7,180 bases of DNA from DASRUP01 sp036397395. Its GTDB lineage: Bacteria > Patescibacteriota > Minisyncoccia > Minisyncoccales > UBA10102. The notes below the pieces were generated by a model, which had not been told where the DNA came from, searched no databases, and saw only the letters and a program-made list of their open reading frames with translations. The stretch is from positions 1 to 7,180 of the forward strand of contig DASWIZ010000039.1 in NCBI GenBank assembly GCA_036397395.1, given 5' to 3'. This document shows positions 3,619 through 7,180 of the stretch, piece after piece. Each line of letters starts with the position of its first letter. Position 1 is the stretch's first letter. A program made the position numbers and the translations under genes.

Positions 3619-3756
3619 TGGAAACTATGGAAACGTAGAGCCATAGACGGTAAATTTTGAGATCAAATTTCAGGAGGAAAGAGAGGATTTAATTCTTCTC
3701 TTCCACCGCTCCGACCAATTTTGCACCCCTTCGACTACGCTCAGAACAAGCAAAAA
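3619..3756 (+). other. Leader and hairpin of a plus-strand unit that lacks its ORF
   Basis: This follows the copy 2 leader closely (ACGTAGAGCCATAGACGG, then AAATTTTGA and TCAAATTT) through the ribosome site AGGAGG at 3672-3677. It then joins directly to GAGAGGATTTAATTC, the counterpart of 2803-2817, with no ATG. The right hairpin arm CTCTTCC survives but its GC-rich left partner is gone, so GGAAAGAG including part of the ribosome site now pairs with it. The rest holds AATTTTGC/GCAAAAATT inverted repeats around a TTCGACTACGCTCAG segment. Confidence 0.6.
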
Positions 3757-3809
3757 TTCTGTCGTAAGATGTATGTCTTACCTGATGAGCCGGAAACAGC
3801 GAAACAGAA
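3757..3809 (+). ncRNA. Type III hammerhead ribozyme, copy 2
   Basis: Stem III TTCTGT (3757-3762) pairs with ACAGAA (3804-3809), 6 bp. Cleavage-site C is 3763, stem I GTAAGA-TGTATG-TCTTAC (3764-3781), core CTGATGA (3782-3788), stem II GCCG-GAAA-CAGC (3789-3800) and GAA (3801-3803). One C-A clash occurs in stem II where copy 1 has U-A; stem III is longer than in copy 1. It lies 18 bases past the vapC stop on the opposite strand and would cut any plus-strand RNA started at repeat A copy 3 about 230 nt from its start. Confidence 0.82.
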
Positions 3810-3827
3810 AACAGCACTTTGAGAAAA
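3758..3827. repeat. Direct repeat (hammerhead plus motif D), left copy flanking vapBC
   Basis: From TCTGTCGTAAG to CACTTTGAGAAAAC this 70-bp stretch is matched nearly base for base by 4423-4492. The two copies bracket vapBC at a distance of 665 bp, so homologous or site-specific recombination could release vapBC on a circle carrying one copy. A partial third copy without the D part is at 2838-2886. Confidence 0.8.
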
Positions 3828-4193
3828 CTATATTTCAACAACCGTGATTTCTTTGATTTTGCGGAATTGGCGGTCGCGAGTTACTAAAGGAAGGTTGCGC
3901 GTATATGCGCTGGCTGCAATTGCTGCATCTGGCAATTCTATGCGGTAAACCCCTTTGAATATCGCTGCCGCTTCTGCAACCGTATTATCAAAGGGAATCG
4001 CTAAAAGACTTAATAAATATGCTCGAATTTTATCGCGTTCTTGTGGAATAAGCCCCGGTAATGCAAGAGTTTCTGCAAACGAGATTGAAGAAATAAAAAG
4101 CGGCCGACCGGATCGTTTCCAGTCGGACAACGTTTCAATAACTTCGGGCTCGCCATTGAGATGCGCAATAAGGATATTGGTATCAAGAATCAT
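3828..4193 (-). CDS. vapC: VapC-like PIN-domain toxin (endoribonuclease)
   Basis: This 121-aa protein is a full PIN domain: MILDTNILIAHL with Asp4, SISFAETLAL with Glu41, RIELPDAAIAASA with Asp89 and LPLVTRDRQFRKI with Asp107. These four acidic residues form the Mg/Mn site of VapC RNases, which cleave tRNA or rRNA. The length is typical. The start ATG overlaps the end of the antitoxin gene by 4 bases (ATGA), so both come from one leaderless mRNA. The stop codon directly follows motif D and the hammerhead copy on the other strand. Confidence 0.88.
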   Translation of the reverse strand: MILDTNILIAHLNGEPEVIETLSDWKRSGRPLFISSISFAETLALPGLIPQERDKIRAYLLSLLAIPFDNTVAEAAAIFKGVYRIELPDAAIAASAYTRNLPLVTRDRQFRKIKEITVVEI

Positions 4194-4384
4194 TTATGAA
4201 GCATTCTAGCAAGCTTTTTGGAGTACTGCCCCCACTCTTTGCGAATTTGTTTTTGATGCTTTAATGCGTCAACACGCTTTTTCCCCTTAAGAATACCCAC
4301 GGCAGCGCCCCAGCTTTTAGGAAGCGGATATCGTAGGTTTTTCGCCTGATCTGGCGTAAGAATTGTAGCTTGATTGTTTGCCAT
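4190..4384 (-). CDS. VapB-like antitoxin (64 aa)
   Basis: The product lies directly upstream of vapC with a 4-base overlap, the usual antitoxin position. It reads MANNQATILTPDQAKNL, then PLPKSWGAAVGILKGKKRVD and a basic helix HQKQIRKEWGQYSKKLARML. The C-terminal half, a WGAAxGILKGKK hinge followed by a charged helix, resembles toxin-wrapping tails of VapB-type antitoxins; no clear DNA-binding fold is evident in the short N-terminus. The class cannot be named safely, so no symbol is given. The start is fixed by a -10 box ending 8 bases upstream; there is no Shine-Dalgarno. Confidence 0.75.
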   Translation of the reverse strand: MANNQATILTPDQAKNLRYPLPKSWGAAVGILKGKKRVDALKHQKQIRKEWGQYSKKLARMLHK

Positions 4385-4392
4385 ATATTCTT

Positions 4393-4420
4393 ATTATAGC
4401 CAGCGACATCGAGAAGTCAA
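4393..4420 (-). promoter_or_regulatory. Near-leaderless promoter of vapBC
   Basis: Minus strand: TTGACT (4420-4415), 16-bp spacer, perfect TATAAT (4398-4393), ATG after 8 bases. The -35 box ends two bases from the hammerhead repeat. Confidence 0.78.
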
Positions 4421-4422
4421 AC

Positions 4423-4473
4423 TCTGTCGTAAGATGTATGTCTTACCTGATGAGCCGGAAACAGCGAAACAGA
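4423..4473 (+). ncRNA. Type III hammerhead ribozyme, copy 3
   Basis: Stem III TCTGT (4423-4427) pairs with ACAGA (4469-4473). Cleavage-site C is 4428, stem I GTAAGA-TGTATG-TCTTAC (4429-4446), core CTGATGA (4447-4453), stem II GCCG-GAAA-CAGC (4454-4465) with the same C-A clash as copy 2, then GAA (4466-4468). No plus-strand ORF precedes it: upstream on this strand is the antisense of vapBC. RNA released between copies 2 and 3 would be 665 nt long with ends suited to ligation. Confidence 0.82.
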
Positions 4474-4492
4474 AAACAGCACTTTGAGAAAC
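4423..4492. repeat. Direct repeat (hammerhead plus motif D), right copy flanking vapBC
   Basis: Near-identical to 3758-3827. It forms the entire spacer between the vapB promoter and the next gene's stop codon, which makes it the shortest intergenic unit of the array. Confidence 0.8.
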
Positions 4493-4496
4493 TAGT

Positions 4497-4685
4497 TTAC
4501 GAAAGTAAGCGTTCTTCGAAAGTTACCCCGTCTTTCCTAATAAATTTATGCTTCTTGAGGAAACGAAGAATTGGAGCGGCACAATCCGTGCATAACTCTG
4601 CTTTCTTAGCAAAATCAAGCTCAATCCTTACTGTTGAGGCTCGATCAATCTGTTTTCTGCATAAATCGCACTGAATTATCCACAT
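4497..4685 (-). CDS. Small zinc-ribbon-like protein (62 aa)
   Basis: MWIIQCDLCRKQ carries Cys6 and Cys9, and ELCTDCAAPILRFLKKHKFI carries Cys32 and Cys35. These two CxxC knuckles 23 residues apart are a likely zinc-ribbon site. The C-terminal half is basic. The function is unknown: nucleic-acid binding or a regulator are possible. No toxin partner is adjacent, so a link with toxin-antitoxin biology comes only from its place in the array. The start at 4685 is supported by a promoter whose -10 box ends 9 bases upstream; there is no ribosome site. Confidence 0.78.
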   Translation of the reverse strand: MWIIQCDLCRKQIDRASTVRIELDFAKKAELCTDCAAPILRFLKKHKFIRKDGVTFEERLLS

Positions 4686-4694
4686 AGTACATCT

Positions 4695-4723
4695 ATTTTA
4701 GAAGAGCCAGAACGATGTGTCAA
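4695..4723 (-). promoter_or_regulatory. Near-leaderless promoter of the zinc-ribbon gene
   Basis: Minus strand: TTGACA (4723-4718), 17-bp spacer, TAAAAT (4700-4695), ATG after 9 bases. The -35 box is joined directly to repeat B copy 4, as for the PBECR pair. Confidence 0.72.
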
Positions 4724-4775
4724 TTTCTCCGTCAAAGCGCGTACAAAGTATGCGTTCCGATGGGGAAGTAGCCCC
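4724..4775. repeat. Repeat family B copy 4, last of the array
   Basis: TTTCTCCGTCAAAGCGCG start; CTCCGTC pairs with GATGGGG, AGCGCG with TGCGTT and TAC with GTA around AAA; a GGGG-AAGTAG-CCCC mini-hairpin ends it. No motif D or repeat A follows: the sequence passes into the core-genome border. Confidence 0.75.
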
Positions 4776-4790
4776 AATTATGTTGAGACT

Positions 4791-4900
4791 AGAAGCGCTT
4801 TCGTAGGAGATCCGCCACGAGATAGCTTTGCTATTTTTCGTGGCCAGCTCTCTCCAACATGCGTAGCTACGCTACGCGTTTCTCCTGCGAAAGCGCTTCT
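4791..4900. repeat. 110-bp nested inverted repeat at the array/core border
   Basis: AGAAGCGCTTTCGTAGGAGA (4791-4810) matches the complement of 4881-4900 with one mismatch that forms a T-G pair. Inside are CCACGA/TCGTGG, TAGC-TTT-GCTA and the perfect GCGTAGC-TAC-GCTACGC (4861-4877). The whole can form a branched cruciform. It is unrelated to families A and B and has no U-run. Confidence 0.8.
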
Positions 4901-4912
4901 GCTCTTAAACGC

Positions 4913-4941
4913 TTGACAAGACAGAAAACCAGAAATACAAT
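4913..4941 (+). promoter_or_regulatory. Promoter of the KH-protein gene
   Basis: TTGACA (4913-4918), 17-bp spacer, TACAAT (4936-4941). The predicted start near 4948 gives a leader of about 50 nt, unlike the leaderless array genes. Confidence 0.75.
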
Positions 4942-4997
4942 AGAAGAGTCGCAGAAAGGTCGGTCTAAGGTAGATCAGATAGATATTAATTCAGAAT

Positions 4998-5312
4998 ATG
5001 GCAGAAGAGACACCACAGTACCAAGGGATGTTGGAGTACCTCGTGAAGTCTTTGGTAGACAACCCAGACAGCGTAAAGGTTGAGCGCAAGGTAGATGAAA
5101 TGGGCGTATTGCTTACGCTTACGGTTCACGCCCAGGACATGGGCCAAATTGTTGGCCGCCAAGGTTCTACCGCCAGGGCAATTCGCACGCTGGTTCGCAT
5201 TGCGGGCTTAAAAGCCCACGCCAGGGTAAACCTTAAGATTGAGGAACCCGAAGGCGGCAAAGGGCCGCGCAGCCAAAGAAGCGAAGAGCCTCTTGGCGAC
5301 TTAAACATCTAG
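4998..5312 (+). CDS. khpA: KhpA-like KH-domain RNA-binding protein
   Basis: This 104-aa protein has one KH domain. The N-terminal helix is MLEYLVKSLVDNPDSVKVE, followed by strand GVLLTLTVH and the nucleic-acid-binding loop QIVGRQGSTARAIRTLVRIA, where GRQG is the GxxG motif, and then strand ARVNLKI. KhpA (YlqC) is a small global RNA-binding protein, often encoded between rpsP and rimM/trmD, and trmD indeed follows here. It is longer than the usual 75-85 residues because of a charged, probably disordered tail (EEPEGGKGPRSQRSEEPLGD). No rpsP precedes it and no rimM follows. The ribosome site is weak. A strong terminator follows the stop. Confidence 0.87.
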   Translation: MAEETPQYQGMLEYLVKSLVDNPDSVKVERKVDEMGVLLTLTVHAQDMGQIVGRQGSTARAIRTLVRIAGLKAHARVNLKIEEPEGGKGPRSQRSEEPLGDLNI

Positions 5313-5332
5313 ATTTAAAATTTGAACTTCGG

Positions 5333-5373
5333 GAAAACAGTGCTACCATATACAGGTAGGCTGTTTTCTTTTT
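5333..5373 (+). terminator. Intrinsic terminator between khpA and trmD
   Basis: GAAAACAG (5333-5340) and CTACC (5343-5347) pair with GGTAG (5355-5359) and CTGTTTTC (5361-5368), followed by TTTTT. It ends six bases before the trmD start codon, so it may act as an attenuator of trmD as well as the end of the khpA message. Confidence 0.75.
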
Positions 5374-5378
5374 CTGGC

Positions 5379-6038
5379 ATGCGATTTGATATTATTACCA
5401 TATTTCCGGAAATTTTTGATTCCTATTTTAAAGAATCGCTTTTGGCGCGCGCGCAGGAAAAAAAGCTTTTGGAAATTAACGTACACAACTTGCGACAGTG
5501 GAGCGCAGATGCGCACAAAACCGTGGATGATAGCCCGTTTGGCGGCGGCCTCGGTATGGTTATGAAGCCAGAACCAATCGCCAGGGCAGTAGAAAGTTTA
5601 AAAATTCAAAATTCAAAATTCAAAATTATTCTCTTTACGCCAAGGGGGAAAAAATTTACCCAGCGAAAAGCAAGCGAGTACGCAAAGCTCGACCAGCTTA
5701 TCCTGGTTTGCGGCAGGTACGAAGGCGTGGACGAACGCGTGGGAAAATACATTGCCGACGAACAAATTTCGATAGGGGATTACGACTTAATGGGCGGGGA
5801 ACTGCCCGCAATGATAGTGGTGGAAACCGTAGCCCGCTTGATTCCCGGCGTTATCGGAAAAGAAGAATTTTTAAAAGAACACGTACAAGGTGGGGGATTC
5901 GTAGAGTACCCCCAGTACACGCGCTCGGAAGTATTCGAGATTGCTGGTAAAAAACGATCAGTGCCAAAAGCGCTTGTATCGGGCGACCACAAGAAAATCG
6001 CGGAATGGCGGGCCAAGCACGGTAAGGTAATAAAGTAG
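5379..6038 (+). CDS. trmD: tRNA (guanine-N1)-methyltransferase TrmD
   Basis: TrmD transfers a methyl group from S-adenosylmethionine to G37 of tRNAs with G36, preventing +1 frameshifts. The 219-aa product starts MRFDIITIFPEIF and shows the family motifs: DDSPFGGGLGMVM (50-62), LVCGRYEGVDERV (109-121) and SIGDYDLMGGELPA (131-144) of the trefoil-knot cofactor site, EYPQYTRSEV (176-185) and SGDHKKIAEWR (201-211). A longer frame with a TTG start at 5322 covers the terminator hairpin and is not part of the family; ATG at 5379 fits the known N-terminus. No Shine-Dalgarno precedes it. A 7-bp tandem repeat adds residues around 75-83. Confidence 0.95.
   Translation: MRFDIITIFPEIFDSYFKESLLARAQEKKLLEINVHNLRQWSADAHKTVDDSPFGGGLGMVMKPEPIARAVESLKIQNSKFKIILFTPRGKKFTQRKASEYAKLDQLILVCGRYEGVDERVGKYIADEQISIGDYDLMGGELPAMIVVETVARLIPGVIGKEEFLKEHVQGGGFVEYPQYTRSEVFEIAGKKRSVPKALVSGDHKKIAEWRAKHGKVIK
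5601..5627 (+). repeat. AAAATTC tandem repeat inside trmD
   Basis: Nearly four copies of AAAATTC, coding for roughly KIQNSKFKI in a surface loop between the DDSPFGGG motif region and the FTPRG strand. The frame is kept. Confidence 0.85.
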
Positions 6039-6041
6039 GGA

Positions 6042-6070
6042 TTGAAAATTGGGAGAAATTATGGTAGAAT
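6042..6070 (+). promoter_or_regulatory. Promoter of the tRNA-Tyr/tRNA-Thr/rpmG cluster
   Basis: TTGAAA (6042-6047), 17-bp spacer, TAGAAT (6065-6070), 9 bases before tRNA-Tyr and just after the trmD stop. Confidence 0.72.
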
Positions 6071-6079
6071 TTTGAGTAA

Positions 6080-6163
6080 GGGTCGGTACCCAAGCGGTCA
6101 ACGGGGTCACGCTGTAAACGTGATGGCTTTACGTCTTCGGGGGTTCGAATCCCTCCCGGCCCA
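6080..6163 (+). tRNA. tRNA-Tyr (anticodon GTA)
   Basis: Acceptor GGGTCGG pairs with CCGGCCC, discriminator A. Anticodon arm TCACG-CTGTAAA-CGTGA gives GTA at 6114-6116. A long variable arm marks a class II tRNA, which with GTA means tyrosine. T-loop TTCGAAT. CCA is not encoded and must be added enzymatically. Confidence 0.95.
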
Positions 6164-6169
6164 CCCTTC

Positions 6170-6241
6170 GCCGAGATAGCTCAGTGGCAGAGCAACTCCA
6201 TGGTAAGGAGTAGGTCCCGGGTTCAAATCCCGGTCTCGGCT
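6170..6241 (+). tRNA. tRNA-Thr (anticodon GGT)
   Basis: Acceptor GCCGAGA pairs with TCTCGGC, D-arm GCTC/GAGC, anticodon arm ACTCC-ATGGTAA-GGAGT with GGT, T-arm CCGGG-TTCAAAT-CCCGG, discriminator T. No encoded CCA. It begins six bases after tRNA-Tyr, so both are probably cut from one transcript. Confidence 0.95.
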
Positions 6242-6297
6242 CAAGGAGAAAAGTCGTATTCGTATATTCGTATCAATTCGTAATTCGCAGGAGTATT

Positions 6298-6462
6298 ATG
6301 GCGGCAAAGAAAAAACCATTTACTAAGTTCCAGTGCACGAACTGTAAAAAGATAAATTATTTTATCAAAAAGTCCAAAGCGGCGGCGGAAAAAAAACTCG
6401 AACTGAAAAAGTTCTGTAATACCTGCAGAAAAACCACCGCGCACAAAGAAGCGAAGAAGTAA
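6298..6462 (+). CDS. rpmG: 50S ribosomal protein L33
   Basis: This 54-aa basic protein of the large ribosomal subunit starts after AGGAG at 6289-6293. FQCTNCKKINYF carries Cys13 and Cys16 and KFCNTCRKTTAHKE carries Cys40 and Cys43, so this is the zinc-binding (C+) form. The length and the C-terminal KTTAHKE pattern are typical. The position between tRNA-Thr and tRNA-Trp matches the common bacterial cluster that usually continues into secE-nusG; here def follows instead. Confidence 0.95.
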   Translation: MAAKKKPFTKFQCTNCKKINYFIKKSKAAAEKKLELKKFCNTCRKTTAHKEAKK

Positions 6463-6480
6463 TCCGCCTCGCCGGCGGAT
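6462..6480 (+). repeat. GC hairpin after rpmG
   Basis: ATCCGCC-TCGCC-GGCGGAT, a perfect 7-bp stem with loop TCGCC, starting on the last base of the rpmG stop and ending three bases before tRNA-Trp. It has the same plan as the hairpin inside def (CCTGCC-TTGCC-GGCAGG). It may separate the mRNA from the tRNA precursor. Confidence 0.7.
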
Positions 6481-6483
6481 GAT

Positions 6484-6555
6484 GGGGGCGTAGTGTCAAC
6501 GGCAGCACAACAGGCTCCAAACCTGTTAGACCCGGTTCAAATCCAGGCGCCCCTG
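6484..6555 (+). tRNA. tRNA-Trp (anticodon CCA)
   Basis: Acceptor GGGGGCG pairs with CGCCCCT (first pair G-U), discriminator G as expected for bacterial tRNA-Trp. Anticodon arm ACAGG-CTCCAAA-CCTGT gives CCA. The T-arm CCCGG-TTCAAAT-CCAGG has one C-A clash. No encoded CCA. Confidence 0.93.
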
Positions 6556-6594
6556 CTCGTATTTTATTCAAATCTCGCCTTTGGAGCGGTTTTT

Positions 6595-6603
6595 TGGTAT
6601 AGT
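6595..6603 (+). promoter_or_regulatory. Extended -10 promoter of def (near-leaderless)
   Basis: TGGTATAGT is an extended -10 (TGn-TATAGT), and the def ATG follows after 6 bases, so the mRNA should start at or next to the start codon. The run of six T at 6590-6595 after a weak CGCC/GGAGCG stem may end the tRNA-Trp transcript. Confidence 0.6.
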
Positions 6604-6609
6604 AGGCGA

Positions 6610-7176
6610 ATGGCGGCGAAATTGTCTATTGCAACATATCCTGAAAAGGTGCTCAAGCGCAAGGCGGGCGAAGCGGCCGCGACTTCTGAAATGCGAAAAC
6701 TCATTCCCCAAATGATACAGGCTATGTACGAGAACGACGGCATTGGCCTGGCCGCGCCGCAAATCGGCATTTCCCAGCGCGTTATTATTGTGGAAACATC
6801 CCAAGACCCTCGGGCACATAAAGAGGATCGCAAAAGCGGTACGCCCGGAAAACCTGCCTTGCCGGCAGGCAGGCCGCTGGCGTTTTTAAACCCAAAAATC
6901 CTTTCAAAATCAAAAGAAACCGAAACCGCGGAAGAAGGCTGTTTAAGCTTGCCCGGAATTTTTGTACCCATAAAACGCGCCCAAAACATAGAAGTTCTTT
7001 GCCAAACGTCCAAAGGCGATTCGGTAAAAATAGAGGCTTCCGGCTTGGTTGCGCGCATATTCCAGCACGAAATAGACCACTTGCAGGGCACGTTAATTAT
7101 TGACCATCTCACGCCGGTAAAACGTTTTAAACTGCGCAACCAATTAAGGGAAATAGCCCAACAAAACAAACAATGA
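6610..7176 (+). CDS. def: Peptide deformylase
   Basis: This 188-aa metalloenzyme removes the N-formyl group from new proteins. All three motifs are present: GIGLAAPQ (44-51), EEGCLSLPG (108-116) with metal ligand Cys111, and QHEIDHLQG (152-160) with metal ligands His153 and His157 and catalytic Glu154. The start at 6610 gives the usual N-terminus MAAKLSIATYPEKVL; the longer frame from 6493 reads through tRNA-Trp and is rejected. Between the VIIVETSQ strand and the AFLNPKIL strand there is an extra loop of about 20 residues (around 68-88) that includes a palindromic repeat coding ALPAGR. The gene is complete and ends four bases before the window edge. Confidence 0.95.
   Translation: MAAKLSIATYPEKVLKRKAGEAAATSEMRKLIPQMIQAMYENDGIGLAAPQIGISQRVIIVETSQDPRAHKEDRKSGTPGKPALPAGRPLAFLNPKILSKSKETETAEEGCLSLPGIFVPIKRAQNIEVLCQTSKGDSVKIEASGLVARIFQHEIDHLQGTLIIDHLTPVKRFKLRNQLREIAQQNKQ
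6853..6873 (+). repeat. In-frame GC hairpin repeat inside def
   Basis: CCTGCC-TTGCC-GGCAGG followed by CAGG, coding for PALPAGRP in a surface loop away from the active-site motifs. It shares stem length and loop (TTGCC/TCGCC) with the hairpin after rpmG, suggesting one dispersed repeat family. Confidence 0.7.
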
Positions 7177-7180
7177 GACT

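Noticed and set aside
693..4492. CRISPR array
   Set aside because: The repeats are long, few, unequal in spacing and separated by genes; there are no cas genes.
1800..4790. Classical integron attC sites
   Set aside because: The required RYYYAAC/GTTRRRY boxes are not present and no integrase gene is in the window; only the topology is similar.
5322..5378. TTG-start extension of trmD
   Set aside because: It translates the terminator hairpin and lies outside the conserved TrmD N-terminus.
6564..7169. 201-aa minus-strand open frame
   Set aside because: Antisense shadow of def, whose three motifs are intact on the plus strand.

Overview
The window looks like part of a Candidate Phyla Radiation (Patescibacteria/Parcubacteria-type) genome. 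The reasons are a KH-protein/TrmD/tRNA/L33/deformylase core block, short AT-flanked genes, leaderless promoters, tRNA genes without encoded CCA, and low-complexity in-gene repeats of the kind common in that group (a 7-bp tandem repeat inside trmD, a GC-rich hairpin repeat inside def). This assignment is inferred from style, not from a database match.

Bases 1-4790 are an accessory region. It opens with the C-terminal end of an IS3/IS481-type DDE transposase. Next come two small minus-strand RNA genes: an atypical tRNA-like RNA with encoded CCA (432-518) and a terminator-ended structured RNA (about 540-618). After these lies an array of small genes separated by structured repeats. All the toxin-antitoxin-type genes are on the minus strand: hicBA, a coiled-coil protein, a PBECR-like nuclease with DUF2283, a VapBC-like PIN-domain pair, and a four-cysteine zinc-ribbon protein. 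Each of the five transcription units has its own TTGAC(A/T)-16/17-TATAAT-like promoter with the ATG only 6-9 nt after the -10 box, so they should be leaderless or nearly so. Each unit is bounded by repeats: the stem-loop family B just upstream of the -35 box, and a short motif D (GCACTTTGAGAAA-like) beside the stop codon in most units.

On the plus strand the same intergenic spaces carry a second type of unit: a 21-bp-arm hairpin repeat (family A, three copies), in two copies preceded by an extended -10 box predicted to start RNA at the repeat itself; a leader; a strong Shine-Dalgarno; a small ORF (98 aa in one unit, 55 aa membrane protein in another, none in the third); and a GC-rich hairpin. 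Two of these units end in a hammerhead ribozyme. Three type III hammerhead motifs are present on the plus strand (2838-2886, 3757-3809, 4423-4473). Each has the CUGAUGA and GAA core, a perfect stem I hairpin, a GAAA-capped stem II and a paired stem III beside the expected cleavage C. The last two lie in near-identical direct repeats that bracket vapBC. This ribozyme-containing, repeat-bounded cassette array is the most remarkable content of the window.

From about 4791 onward the sequence is ordinary core genome. A 110-bp inverted repeat marks the border. It is followed by a KhpA-like KH protein, an intrinsic terminator immediately before trmD, trmD, tRNA-Tyr(GTA), tRNA-Thr(GGT), rpmG, tRNA-Trp(CCA) and def. 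The core block serves translation: tRNA methylation, tRNAs, a ribosomal protein and N-formyl removal.
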